Of a DNA stretch of 64,000 bases, positions 7,170 through 15,978 are shown piece by piece. The notes beneath the pieces are model-generated. The model made no database searches, had not been told where the DNA came from, and was given only the letters and a program-made list of their open reading frames with translations. The DNA comes from JAFALK01 sp042701975 (GTDB lineage: Bacteria > Pseudomonadota > Gammaproteobacteria > Burkholderiales > Burkholderiaceae_C): contig CP170561.1 in assembly GCA_042701975.1 (NCBI GenBank), forward strand, positions 1,798,001 through 1,862,000, written 5' to 3'. The number at the start of each line of letters is the position of its first letter. The first letter of the stretch is position 1. The position numbers and the translations under genes were made by a program.

Positions 7170-10106
7170 ATGCAGGCTTCCTATGATCTCGGCCTGGTGC
7201 TGGCGTCGTATCTGGTGGCGTCGTTCGCCGCTTTCACGATGCTGGACCTCGCCGCGCGCGTCAGCAGCGCACGCAACCGGCGTGCCGGCCTGGGATGGCT
7301 GTGCGCCGGCGCCATCGCCATGGGCCTGGGCATCTGGGCCATGCATTTCATCGGCATGTTGGCGCTGCACCTGGGCGTGCCCCTGCTGTTTGACCTGCCG
7401 CTCACGCTGCTGTCCATGGGGCCGGCGATCGGGGCTTCTGCCTTGGCGCTGAGCTTCCTGCGGCAGGCGCAGGCCACGATCCCGATGCGTGCCGTCGCCG
7501 CGCTGGCCATGGGCGCGGGCATCGCCGCCATGCACTACACCGGCATGGCGGCGCTGGAGATGGCGCCGGGCTATCACTACGACTGGGGCATCGTCGCGAT
7601 TTCCGTGCTGATTGCCGTGGGTGCTTCCTTCGTGGCCTTGACCGTGGCGCTGCGTCTGCGTCACACCAGCATGCAAGAGGCGCTGGCACCGCGCGTGGCG
7701 GCCTCTTTGGTGATGGGCGTGGCCGTGGCCGGCATGCACTACACCGGCATGAACGCCACGCGCTTCGCCGAAGGCAGCATCTGTGTTGCGCCGCGCTACG
7801 GTCTCGGCGGCGGCTGGCTCGCGCTGCTGGTCGGCGCGGCGGCCACGGGGCTGATGCTGCTGACGCTGGCGGCGTCGATGACGGACGCTCACCTGCTGCG
7901 TGCCAAGCGCCGCCGCGACGCCATGCTGCTGCGCCGTGCCACACAGCGAGCTGCAGCGCGGGCGCAGCAGCTGCAGGCCGTCGAGGCGCAGACGCGCTCC
8001 ATCGTCGCGTCCTCGCTGGACTGCATCATCAGCATGGATGCCGAGGGCCGCATCGTCGAGTTCAACCCCGCTGCCGAAACCACCTTCGGCTGCACCCGCA
8101 GCGAGGTGCTCGGCCGCATGCTGGCCGAATGCGTCATCCCGCCCGCCCAGCGTGAGGCCCACCGCGCCGGCCTGGCGCGGCTGCTGGCCGGCGCAGAAGC
8201 GCGTGTGCTGGGCAAGCGCGTCGAGGTGAATGCCTGGCGCAGCGACGGCACGGAATTCCCGGTCGAGCTCGCCATCACGGCCACGCCGCTGGGTGGCCAG
8301 CCGGGCTTCACAGCCCACCTGCGCGACCTGAGCGCGCGCCGCTGCGCCGAGCAGGCCCTGCGCCTGCACAGCCTGGCGCTGAGTTCTGTGGCCACCGGCA
8401 TCTGCATCGTCGACCTGCACGCCCCGGGCCAGCCCATCGAATATGTGAACCCCGCCTTCGAGCGCATCAGCGGCTGGACCGCCGATCGGCTCGTCGGCCA
8501 TGGGCTGCAGGCCCTGGCCGAGCGCCCGGAAGGCGCGGCGCTGGTCGAGCTGCTGCGCACGGCCGAAGTGGGCGGCGGCATGGCGCGGCGCCAGGGCTAC
8601 AAGCGCGCGGACGGCCGCCAGCTCTGGTGCGACCTCTTCATCACGCCGCTGCAGCAGGCCGGCGGCGGCACCAGTCACAACGTCATCGTGGTCAGCGACA
8701 GCACGGCCACGGTCGACCACGAGCAGCGCCTGGAGCAGCTGGCCAACTTCGACAGCCTCACCGGCCTGCCCAACCGCATGCAGCTGCGCGAGCGGCTGGA
8801 GCGGCGCATCCGGCAGGAGGCCGAGCGCGGGCCCTTCGCGCTGCTCTTCATCGACCTGGACCGCTTCAAGCACATCAACGACAGCCTGGGCCACGACGCC
8901 GGCGATGCGTTGCTCAAGACGGTGACGCAGCGCCTGCTGTCTTGCGTGCGCGGCGGCGATCTGGTGGCGCGGCTGGGTGGCGATGAATTTGTGGTGATGG
9001 TCGAGATGAATGGCCCCGGCGGCGCTGCGGGCGACGCCGCTGCGGGCCTGCAGGCCCTGCTGTCCCGGCTGCGCGAGCGCGTGGGCCAGGCCGTGACGCT
9101 CAAGCGCCGCCGCCTGCACGTGACCTGCAGCATCGGCGTGAGCCAGTTTCCCGAAGACGGCCACGACGCGGCCACGCTCTTGCGCAAGGCCGATGCTGCC
9201 ATGTACCTTGCCAAGCGCGAGGGCCGCAACGAAGCGCGCGCCTTCACCGGCGAGCTGGAGCAGGCGATCCGCGAGCGCTTCGACTTCGAGGTCGAGCTGC
9301 GCCAGTCGCTGCTCGATGGCGGCTTCGAGCTGCACTTCCAGCCGCTCGTGAGGCTGGCGGACGGCGCGGTCTTCGGCGCCGAGGCCCTGGTGCGCTGGAA
9401 GCATCCGCGCCTGGGCCTGGTGATGCCGGACCGCTTCATCGAACTGGCCGAGGAGACCGGCCTGATCGTGCCGCTGGGCGATTGGGTGCTGACCGAGGCC
9501 TGCCGCCAGGCGCGCAGCTGGCGCGCCCCCGATGGCAGCCCGCTGCAGGTGTCGGTCAATGTCTCGCCGCGCCAGTTGCAGGACGCCGAGTTTGCCGAGC
9601 GCCTGGGCCGCCTGCTGGCGGAGACCGGCCTGCCACCGGATCGGCTGGAACTCGAGATCACCGAAAGCCTGTTCACCGACGACACCAGTGCCAGCGCCGG
9701 CAACCTGCGCCGCATCGCCGAGATGGGCGTGCGCCTGGCCATCGACGACTTCGGCACCGGCTACTCCAACCTCAGCAAGCTCAAGCGCTTCACCGTCTCG
9801 CGGCTCAAGATCGACCGCAGCTTCATGCAGCAGCTGGAACCGGGCAGCGGCAACGCCGCCATCGCCACGGCCATCATCGCGCTGGGCACCGGGCTGGGCA
9901 TCGAGGTCATCGGCGAAGGCGTGGAGACCGAGGCCCAGCGCCGCTGGCTGCTGGCCGCTGGCTGCCGCCAGGCGCAGGGCTGGCTGTTCGGCCGGGCCGA
10001 GCCGGTGGAGCAGTTCGTGGCGCGGCACCTTGGGCGTGCGCCAGCGGCGACTGGGGCGCGGGTGGTGAGCCTGAGGGCGCCGGCTGCGGGTTCGCCCCGA
10101 CCCTGA
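7170..10106 (+). CDS. MHYT-PAS-PAS-GGDEF-EAL cyclic-di-GMP turnover protein
   Basis: A 978-residue inner-membrane signalling protein. Residues 1-245 form an integral MHYT sensor with seven predicted helices and three signature repeats: MHFIGM at 58, MHYTGM at 121 and MHYTGM at 189. The family is proposed to bind copper and sense oxygen, CO or NO. Two PAS domains follow (about 270-390 and 395-525). The GGDEF domain has the intact active site RLGGDEF (GGDEF at 603-607). The EAL domain has EAL at 738-740, plus DDFGTGYSNLSKLK and the expected glutamate-bearing ELEITESL. Both c-di-GMP synthesis and hydrolysis look possible from the motifs. The start is an ATG preceded by a purine-rich GGGAAGGGAGGG tract. 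It is monocistronic. Confidence 0.95.
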   Translation: MQASYDLGLVLASYLVASFAAFTMLDLAARVSSARNRRAGLGWLCAGAIAMGLGIWAMHFIGMLALHLGVPLLFDLPLTLLSMGPAIGASALALSFLRQAQATIPMRAVAALAMGAGIAAMHYTGMAALEMAPGYHYDWGIVAISVLIAVGASFVALTVALRLRHTSMQEALAPRVAASLVMGVAVAGMHYTGMNATRFAEGSICVAPRYGLGGGWLALLVGAAATGLMLLTLAASMTDAHLLRAKRRRDAMLLRRATQRAAARAQQLQAVEAQTRSIVASSLDCIISMDAEGRIVEFNPAAETTFGCTRSEVLGRMLAECVIPPAQREAHRAGLARLLAGAEARVLGKRVEVNAWRSDGTEFPVELAITATPLGGQPGFTAHLRDLSARRCAEQALRLHSLALSSVATGICIVDLHAPGQPIEYVNPAFERISGWTADRLVGHGLQALAERPEGAALVELLRTAEVGGGMARRQGYKRADGRQLWCDLFITPLQQAGGGTSHNVIVVSDSTATVDHEQRLEQLANFDSLTGLPNRMQLRERLERRIRQEAERGPFALLFIDLDRFKHINDSLGHDAGDALLKTVTQRLLSCVRGGDLVARLGGDEFVVMVEMNGPGGAAGDAAAGLQALLSRLRERVGQAVTLKRRRLHVTCSIGVSQFPEDGHDAATLLRKADAAMYLAKREGRNEARAFTGELEQAIRERFDFEVELRQSLLDGGFELHFQPLVRLADGAVFGAEALVRWKHPRLGLVMPDRFIELAEETGLIVPLGDWVLTEACRQARSWRAPDGSPLQVSVNVSPRQLQDAEFAERLGRLLAETGLPPDRLELEITESLFTDDTSASAGNLRRIAEMGVRLAIDDFGTGYSNLSKLKRFTVSRLKIDRSFMQQLEPGSGNAAIATAIIALGTGLGIEVIGEGVETEAQRRWLLAAGCRQAQGWLFGRAEPVEQFVARHLGRAPAATGARVVSLRAPAAGSPRP

Positions 10107-10179
10107 AGCGGGGGAGTCGCCGCACTAGGCGGTGCCACACCCAATTGTTACGATTTGTGCATGCAACCTTGGAGTTAGC

Positions 10180-12150
10180 ATGCGCGCCCTTCCAGCCTCG
10201 ATGGTGCATGGCGGCGGTCGATTCGCCGATCGACCTGCGTGGGGCGCGGGCGTGCTGGCGCTTGCGCTGTGGCTGGGCGCGCTGCCTGCGCCGGCCGGAG
10301 CGCAAAGCAGCAGCAGCACCAGCGGCAGCGGCAACGCGCTGAGCAACCTGCTCAACAAGGCGGGGGATCTGCTCAAGAACCATCCACCGGGCGCCGGCAA
10401 CAACGGCGATGCCTCCTCCACGCTGATGCAGCAGCTGCAAGGCCAGCCGCAGACTGCGATCCCCGCCGATCTGGCGCCGCTGTTCGCCAAGGGCACCGTC
10501 AACGGCGAGGAGCTGATCGGCACGCTGCGCGCGCTGCAGCGCATGATGCGCGAGCGCCGTGCCGCGCTGCAGATGGCCGTGCTGGTGGGCGCGGCGGACT
10601 CGGGTGCGCAGGCGCTGGTGACTGGCAACTTCAACGTCATGGGTTTTCTGCAGGAGCAGGCCCTGCAGGCGGCGTTCGGCCTGGTGAAGCAGGTAGCGGC
10701 CAATGCCGCCAACCAAGCGCTGGACCAGCAGATGATGGCCATCCTCGACGACCCCAAGGCCCTTGCCGCCGAGACCATCACGCTGCCGAATCCGGCGGGC
10801 ATGAACGCGCAGCAGGCCAAGCGCATCATCACGATGGCGGCGCTGATCGTCGGCGCGCGGGTCTCGGCAAAGATGCTGGAGCGCGCGCAGAAGGACATGG
10901 AGGGTCTCCGCAAGGACTACAAGGAGCTGATCGATCAGCGCGAGAAGGCCGCCAACCTGCTGTTCATGGCGATTGCCGAGCGGGCGAAGCTGCAGCAGTC
11001 CGGTGCCGGCACCGAAGGTGACAAGGCTGCGCTGCTGCGCGCGACGATGAACGCCGAGGACCTGAAGTTCATCGACACCGATCTCGCCAAGCTCAGCGTG
11101 CGCGACTTCGCCAAGGACATGGCCGCGCAGAACCTCGCGCTCAACTACCTGAAGAAGGCGCAGCCTGACGCCTTCGCCAGCTACCGCACGCAGGCCGACG
11201 ACGTGGTGCTGCGCACCAAGAGCTATCTGCGCACCATGACCGGCGTCGCGGCTTTCGGCGCCATCACGGCCAACTTCATGCAGTCGGTGGGCGACATGGC
11301 CAAGGAAAAGCGCTTCGAGGAATTCGTGCGCTCGATGCCGCTGATCCTCGATTTCATGCGCGCCGCAGCGCCCTTGATGACGGTGACCGTGCAGACCGCC
11401 ACCACCGGCATCGCGCTCGGCGCGGAGGGCTCCTTCTTCGGCAAGCTGATGAGCCGCAAGCGCAACTTCGTCTACGCGCTGGGCGAGAAGAGCACCGAGG
11501 AATCCAGCGCCAAGGACGTGTTCAGCGACCTGGCCAAGAGCAGCGAGAGCACCGAGCTGTTCAAGGGCGCGCTGTTCCGCAGCGATTCGCCGGGCCTGCT
11601 GCAGCGTGTGGGCGAATGCGACCGCGCAGAGGCCGGCCGCATGCTGGACGCCACGACCAGCAAGGACGAGCGCGAGGCCTTTGCCAACCACTATTTCGAG
11701 AACCCCGAGATGGCGCCGAACTTCAGCTTCTACAGCGCGCTGGAGTCGCCCGGGCCGACCGAACGCGAGCAGCTGCTGCCCGCGCGCATCCTGGCCGGCG
11801 ACTACCGCGAGCGCGCCAGTTTCGAGCACGAGCCGCTGTCCAAGGTGCAAAAGAGCGTGAGCACCAAGTACACGGACTGGAGCGATGCGCAATTGATGCG
11901 GCTGATCTTCGCCAACAAGGAAACCCCGGCCCGCTACGCCACGCTCTACGTGGGCGAGGCCCGCATCAAGCCGATGCCGAACGCCGATTCGCTGTTCGCC
12001 TATGAGACGGCGGCCGAGTCCTGCAAGAAGCTCTTGATGAGCGTGGTGCGCGGGCCATCGGCTTCGACGCCGGCAGCGACAGCGCCGGCGACCAAGGCCG
12101 TGGGCAAGCCGGCCGAGAAACCCGTGCCGAAGAAGAAGGAGAACAAATGA
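10180..12150 (+). CDS. large exported protein of unknown function, first gene of caspase operon
   Basis: I do not recognise this family. The product is about 656 residues, with an N-terminal signal peptide (hydrophobic stretch GVLALALWLGALPAPAGAQ, cleavage after GAQ). A Ser/Gly-rich linker comes next, then a largely helical body with charged coiled-coil-like segments (KDMEGLRKDYKELIDQREK). Two apolar stretches near the middle (MTGVAAFGAITANFMQ and AAPLMTVTVQTATTGIALG) could be membrane-associated. The tail is Ala/Pro/Lys-rich and ends KKKENK. ATG at 10180 follows GGAG at a good distance; a GTG at 10132 would add 16 residues. Its stop overlaps the next start (ATGA), so it is co-translated with the CsgG-like and caspase-like genes. 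Confidence 0.75.
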   Translation: MRALPASMVHGGGRFADRPAWGAGVLALALWLGALPAPAGAQSSSSTSGSGNALSNLLNKAGDLLKNHPPGAGNNGDASSTLMQQLQGQPQTAIPADLAPLFAKGTVNGEELIGTLRALQRMMRERRAALQMAVLVGAADSGAQALVTGNFNVMGFLQEQALQAAFGLVKQVAANAANQALDQQMMAILDDPKALAAETITLPNPAGMNAQQAKRIITMAALIVGARVSAKMLERAQKDMEGLRKDYKELIDQREKAANLLFMAIAERAKLQQSGAGTEGDKAALLRATMNAEDLKFIDTDLAKLSVRDFAKDMAAQNLALNYLKKAQPDAFASYRTQADDVVLRTKSYLRTMTGVAAFGAITANFMQSVGDMAKEKRFEEFVRSMPLILDFMRAAAPLMTVTVQTATTGIALGAEGSFFGKLMSRKRNFVYALGEKSTEESSAKDVFSDLAKSSESTELFKGALFRSDSPGLLQRVGECDRAEAGRMLDATTSKDEREAFANHYFENPEMAPNFSFYSALESPGPTEREQLLPARILAGDYRERASFEHEPLSKVQKSVSTKYTDWSDAQLMRLIFANKETPARYATLYVGEARIKPMPNADSLFAYETAAESCKKLLMSVVRGPSASTPAATAPATKAVGKPAEKPVPKKKENK

Positions 12151-13079
12151 GGAAGGTGCTCGCCGCTTGCCTGATCGCGTTACTCGCGCTGCCTGCGGCG
12201 CAGGGCCAGAAGGTGCAGACCGTGCAAAGCCTGCAGATGCCTTCCGGCGCCGACTACGGCCGGCTGCGCCTCCTGAAGGAAGGGCGCATGACCAGGGTCT
12301 ATGTGGACATGCTGCGCATCGACGACGCTGAGGCGAAGCAGCACTTTCCGCCCGAGATGGCCAAGCTCGTGGACATCACGCCCGCCGGCCTCACACGGCT
12401 CTTCACCGACACCATCCTCAAGAGCCGCCGCTTCGAGGTCTTCGACCTGCGCTCCACCGTGACCGCTGAAGCTGCCGACATCGTCATCGACGCGCAGATC
12501 ATCGCGGCCACGCAGGACTTCAAGCCGCTGGAGGGCGGCATGCAGGCGGCATACACCAGCGTGCTGCTGTCTGTGCAGATGAAGGACATGTACACCGGCA
12601 AGTATCTGTTCGGCACGGCCGTGCAGGTGGAGGGCAAGACGGGCCTGGTCAGCGGCGATCGCACGGTGCTGGCGCCGGGGCAGAGCCCGCGCGATCCGGC
12701 CATCCGCTCCAAGCTCGTGATCGACTACCAGCTCGCGCTGCGCCGCGCCTTCGTGCTGGCCGGGCAGCGGGTGGAATCCATCCTGCGTCCGCAGGCGGCC
12801 ATCCTGTCCATCGACGGCGCGGACATCGCGCTGACGGGCGGCCAGGCCCAGGGCTTCCAGCCCGACGACGAGTTCGTGGTGTTCCGGCCCAAGGTGGTGA
12901 AGCTGGGCGAGCGCGAGGTCTTCGCCAACACCAAGCCCGTGGCCATGATCCGATGCCCGAGCGTGGCGACCGACACCAGTCAGTGCATCGTGCTCGCCCA
13001 GGTGGCGGACTTGCAGATGCAGGAAGGCGACTTCGCCATCATCACCGACGGTTCTTTGCGCAAGACGCGCTGGGAGTGA
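12147..13079 (+). CDS. exported protein, weakly CsgG/LpoB-like, second gene of caspase operon
   Basis: A 310-residue protein with a clear signal peptide (MRKVLAACLIALLALPAAQG) and no lipobox cysteine at the cleavage site. The segment LTRLFTDTILKSRRFEVFDL followed by ADIVIDAQIIAATQDF resembles the nucleotide-binding-like fold of CsgG and related periplasmic proteins, where a strand 'RRFEVVDR' precedes a 'ADYVVTG' strand. The match is weak and I do not assign a function. The C-terminal part (ILSIDGADIALTGGQAQGFQ, then DEFVVFRPKVVKLGE) looks like a small beta domain. Start and stop positions tie it tightly to both neighbours: a 4-bp overlap upstream and a 5-bp gap downstream. Confidence 0.72.
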   Translation: MRKVLAACLIALLALPAAQGQKVQTVQSLQMPSGADYGRLRLLKEGRMTRVYVDMLRIDDAEAKQHFPPEMAKLVDITPAGLTRLFTDTILKSRRFEVFDLRSTVTAEAADIVIDAQIIAATQDFKPLEGGMQAAYTSVLLSVQMKDMYTGKYLFGTAVQVEGKTGLVSGDRTVLAPGQSPRDPAIRSKLVIDYQLALRRAFVLAGQRVESILRPQAAILSIDGADIALTGGQAQGFQPDDEFVVFRPKVVKLGEREVFANTKPVAMIRCPSVATDTSQCIVLAQVADLQMQEGDFAIITDGSLRKTRWE

Positions 13080-13084
13080 AAGCC

Positions 13085-14566
13085 ATGGCCAAGCGCCGCC
13101 GCGTTCTTCAGGCACTTGCCAGCACCGCCTTGCTGCCGGAGCTCGCGTTCGCCCAGGCTGGCGTGCCGCGCACCGACTTGATCACCGTCCTCTACCGCAA
13201 GGAAAGCCCGAGCGCGCCCACCCGCATCGACCCAAGCGTGGCCGCGGCCACGCGAGCGCTGGAGGCCGAGTTCCTCAAGCTCGGCCTGCGCGTGCTGCAG
13301 CCCGATGCGCGTGCCTACGAGCTGCTGGACAAGGCGCCGACGATGATCGTCACCTTCGCGCCCGACGCGGGCTTCTCGCTGGTCTTCAGCCTCTACGGCA
13401 ATGTGCGGCCGCGGCCGGGCAGTGACATGGTGATGGCCGAGGTGCGGCTGGAGGCGCGCGTCTTCGTCGGCCGCAGCATCCTGGCCGCCGAGACGGGGCA
13501 GGGCCGCATGGCTGCCACGCTGACGGCGGCCACGCGCGAGTTCGGCGAGCGCCGCTCGCTGGAGCAGGCGGCCGAGAAGGCCGCCGCCGAGCTGGCCGGG
13601 CGCATCGCCGCCAAGCTGAAGGAGCTGACACCCGAACGCATGCAGCAGCTCATGCAGGCACCGCCGCCGCTGATTGCCGGCGCCAAGGCCGTGCAGCTGG
13701 CGGCCGAGCCGGCGCCGGCCGATCCGCGCGCCCCGATGGCACCGCCGCGCCGCAAGTTCGCGCTGCTGGCTGGCGTGTCCAACTACGCGGCCGTGCGCCG
13801 CCGCCTGCCCGACTGGAACGTGGGCGATCTGCCCGGCGTGGATGCCGATCTGAAGAACATGGGCCATGCGCTGCGCGGCATGGGCTTTGCCGGCGAAGAC
13901 ATCACGACGTTGCTGGACGCGCAGGCCAGCAGCGGCGGTCTGCGCCAGGAGCTGATGAAGCTGGCCGCGCGCACGCAGGAGGACGATCTCGTGCTGATCG
14001 CCATCTCCTGCCATGGCGGCGACAAGGACCTGTGTCCCTCGGGCTTCGGCCTGCCCGTGTTGCACGATTTCTCCGGGCCGGGCGACGCCAACGCGCTGGA
14101 CTTCTGGCAGCTGCAGAGCCTGGTGGCCAACCTGCCGGCGCGCCGGGTGGTGCTGGTGGTGGACACCTGCCACAGCGGCGGCGTGGCCAAGATGATGCCG
14201 AGCTGCGTGGTCACAGCCAACGGCGTGCAAGCCAGCAAGGGCAAGGCCTCGCTCGAGCCCGCCGCCCTGGCCGCCGCTGCCCAGGCCAACGCGGCGCTGG
14301 CCACGCGGCACATCGCCATCCTGGCAGCCTCCAAGCCGGAAGAGCTCTCGCTGGAAGACCCGCCCAACGGCGGGCTCTTCACCTCGCGGCTGCTGCGCGG
14401 GCTCACGGCGGCCAAGGGCCAGCAGCCGCTGGAGCAGGTGTTTGTCGAGCAGGTGGAGCGCCAGGTGCTGGAGACCTCGCGGCCGTTGTGCAAGCGCATC
14501 GGTGAATGCAAGGAACAGACGCCGATGTTTGCCTACTCCGGCCGTGGCAACATGATCCGGATCTGA
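13085..14566 (+). CDS. Tat-exported caspase-like (C14) cysteine peptidase
   Basis: A 493-residue protein. The N-terminus MAKRRRVLQALASTALLPEL is a Tat-like twin-arginine signal, so the enzyme should act in the periplasm. Residues about 30-215 form an uncharacterised domain. The caspase/metacaspase domain starts at about 220 (RRKFALLAGVSNYA) and carries the His-Cys dyad: His310 in ISCHGGDK (usual form SGHG) and Cys362 in VVDTCHSGG (usual form DSCHSG). The acidic LPGVDADLKNMGHALRGMGF segment is the family's second strand-helix. Metacaspases cut after Arg/Lys, but specificity cannot be read here. Third gene of an operon with two exported unknowns, so its substrate or partner is probably one of them. 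Confidence 0.88.
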   Translation: MAKRRRVLQALASTALLPELAFAQAGVPRTDLITVLYRKESPSAPTRIDPSVAAATRALEAEFLKLGLRVLQPDARAYELLDKAPTMIVTFAPDAGFSLVFSLYGNVRPRPGSDMVMAEVRLEARVFVGRSILAAETGQGRMAATLTAATREFGERRSLEQAAEKAAAELAGRIAAKLKELTPERMQQLMQAPPPLIAGAKAVQLAAEPAPADPRAPMAPPRRKFALLAGVSNYAAVRRRLPDWNVGDLPGVDADLKNMGHALRGMGFAGEDITTLLDAQASSGGLRQELMKLAARTQEDDLVLIAISCHGGDKDLCPSGFGLPVLHDFSGPGDANALDFWQLQSLVANLPARRVVLVVDTCHSGGVAKMMPSCVVTANGVQASKGKASLEPAALAAAAQANAALATRHIAILAASKPEELSLEDPPNGGLFTSRLLRGLTAAKGQQPLEQVFVEQVERQVLETSRPLCKRIGECKEQTPMFAYSGRGNMIRI

Positions 14567-15023
14567 TCTGCTCGTCAAGGCCCACGACCAGCTGGGCCAG
14601 TACGCCGAGCAGTACGACCTGCTGCAGCGTGCGCTCAAGATGTCGCCTTTCTCTGCGCCCCGCCGTGCGGCACTGGGCGCAGCGGCCCTGCGCGTCAGCG
14701 AGATCGATGCGGCTCAGAAGGCCTTTCAGCGCTCGCTCACGCTCAACGAAATGAACCCGGTGAAGCCGGCCGCGCCGCTGCTGAAGAAGGCCGACCTGCC
14801 CGCGGCCATGGACAGCATGCGCCGTGCCCGCGAGCTGCTGCCACAGAACCCACGTGCCTTGCTCAACCTGGTGTTCGTGCTCATCACCCGCCTGGAAGAG
14901 GGCTGGGATGAGCCACTGGCCGCTGAAGCACGCGACGCCCTGGAGACGGCCGAGGCAGTCAGCCCCGGCAATGTGCGGTAGGCGGAGTTGCGCAAGTGCC
15001 TCGATCAGCTCATGACCGGCTGA
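14567..15023 (+). pseudogene. decayed TPR protein gene
   Basis: Directly after the caspase stop, a different frame encodes tetratricopeptide repeats without a start: LVKAHDQLGQYAEQYDLLQR from 14571, then AAQKAFQRSLTLNEMNPVKP, then MRRARELLPQNPRALLNLVF. The coding sense runs back into the caspase gene's 3' end without an initiator. An in-frame TAG at 14979-14981 interrupts it, after which the same frame continues AELRKCLDQLMTG to a TGA at 15021-15023. The second repeat also looks shortened, with LLKKADLPAAMD joining two half-repeats. The parent was probably a response-regulator/TPR protein whose front part was lost when this junction formed. An internal ATG at 14640 could still give a 113-aa peptide. 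Confidence 0.7.
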
Positions 15024-15097
15024 AGCGCTTGCCTCTGGTGCCCGGGCGCCGGCATCATGGACTGCCCTTCATCGGTATCAACAACTGGGAGCGACTC

Positions 15098-15529
15098 ATG
15101 GGAATGAACGTTGCAGCTATGTCCGGTGGCCAGGACCCGGAAGCCCTCCTGGAGGTCAACACGACGCCGCTGATCGATGTGATGCTGGTCCTGCTGGTGA
15201 TGCTGATCATCACCATCCCGACGCAGTTGCACTCCATCCACCTGGACATCGGCCGGGGCGAGGTTCCGCCGCAGCAGCCGGTGGTGCACACCGTCAGCAT
15301 CGACTTCGACGGCACGGTGGCCTGGGATGGCCAGGTGCTGCGCGACGCTGCTGCGGTCGATGCGCGCATGCAGGAGCTCGGATCCGTGGACCCGGCGGAT
15401 CAGGCTGAACTGCATGTCCAGCCCAACAAGCTGGTGGATTACAGCGCCGTCGCCACCCTGATGGCCTCGGCCCAGCGCCACCATGTGGCCAAGATGGCCA
15501 TTGCCGGCCAGGAGCAGTTCGTCCGCTGA
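15098..15529 (+). CDS. exbD: ExbD/TolR-family protein, orphan
   Basis: A 143-residue single-pass inner-membrane protein. The N-terminus carries the family's core TTPLIDVMLVLLVMLIITIP, with the proton-pathway Asp at residue 27. A periplasmic domain follows, ending in the typical DYSAVATLMASAQRHHVAKM helix. ExbD works with ExbB and TonB to transmit proton-motive force to outer-membrane receptors. No exbB, tonB or receptor gene is adjacent, which is unusual. ATG at 15098 has GGGAG six bases upstream. The downstream neighbours are the three copies of a small exported protein with TonB-box-like segments; a functional link is inference only. Confidence 0.88.
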   Translation: MGMNVAAMSGGQDPEALLEVNTTPLIDVMLVLLVMLIITIPTQLHSIHLDIGRGEVPPQQPVVHTVSIDFDGTVAWDGQVLRDAAAVDARMQELGSVDPADQAELHVQPNKLVDYSAVATLMASAQRHHVAKMAIAGQEQFVR

Positions 15530-15570
15530 TCCAGCCCGGGCTCCCGGGCATTTCGTCGGCCTGCCCTCGG

Positions 15571-15971
15571 TTTGTCGGCTGTGCCTGCAGTTCATCCAGC
15601 TCCGCCGGAGGCCCGTCGCCTGCCGCTCGCGGAGCTGGCGTCCGTTGACGAAACTGCAATCACTGACAGAGCAAACACATCGACAGAACACCCAGGAGCC
15701 CACCATGAACACCAGCGCACAAGCCCTCGTCTTCGCCGTAGTTTCCGTTGCCACCGCTGCCGCCATCGGCACCGGCCTGGCCGACTGGACCGAGCGCTCT
15801 GCGCCGGAAGTCGCGCAGCTGGAGCGCGTGGTCGTGGTTGGCAAGCACGTTGATACCCAAGCGCCTACCGAATTCGTGCAACTGCCCCGCGTGGTCGTTG
15901 AAGGCCATCGTGCGGTGACCTCCGAAGCCGTTCAGGTCGCCAGCGCCGACAAGGCTGCTGCCAGCATCTGA
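15571..15971 (+). repeat. cassette repeat, copy 1
   Basis: First of three direct repeats (others near 16515-16901 and 17621-18005). Each contains a shared upstream block beginning around TGCCTGCAG, a putative promoter block TTGACGAAACT.CAATCAC, a ribosome-binding site AGGAG and a small gene. This copy diverges from the other two just before TTGACG: it has no CAATGCC/GGCATTG inverted repeat there. No transposase or target duplication was seen. Confidence 0.75.
15705..15971 (+). CDS. small exported protein, cassette copy 1 (88 aa)
   Basis: Starts MNTSAQALVFAVVSVATAAA, an uncleaved or weakly cleaved signal/anchor, then GTGLADWTERSAPE. Two similar segments follow, QLERVVVVGKHVD and QLPRVVVEGHRAV. 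Both resemble the TonB box of outer-membrane receptors (hydrophobic VVV, then a small or charged residue, then Arg/His). The C-terminal tail KAAASI is longer than in copies 2 and 3. AGGAG seven bases before the ATG marks the start. I know no characterised homologue. The neighbouring orphan ExbD makes a role around the TonB/ExbBD complex an attractive but untested idea. Confidence 0.7.
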   Translation: MNTSAQALVFAVVSVATAAAIGTGLADWTERSAPEVAQLERVVVVGKHVDTQAPTEFVQLPRVVVEGHRAVTSEAVQVASADKAAASI

Positions 15972-15978
15972 GCCCGTC

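Noticed and set aside
7098..10028. 976-codon open frame antisense to the MHYT-GGDEF-EAL gene
   Set aside because: Its translation is His/Gln/Arg/Ala-rich without any domain; such long antisense frames are expected in GC-rich genes. The sense strand has complete, ordered domains.
14640..14981. Independent 113-aa gene starting at the internal ATG of the TPR remnant
   Set aside because: TPR coding sequence continues upstream of the ATG and downstream of the TAG in the same frame, so a decayed larger gene explains it better; kept as a pseudogene.
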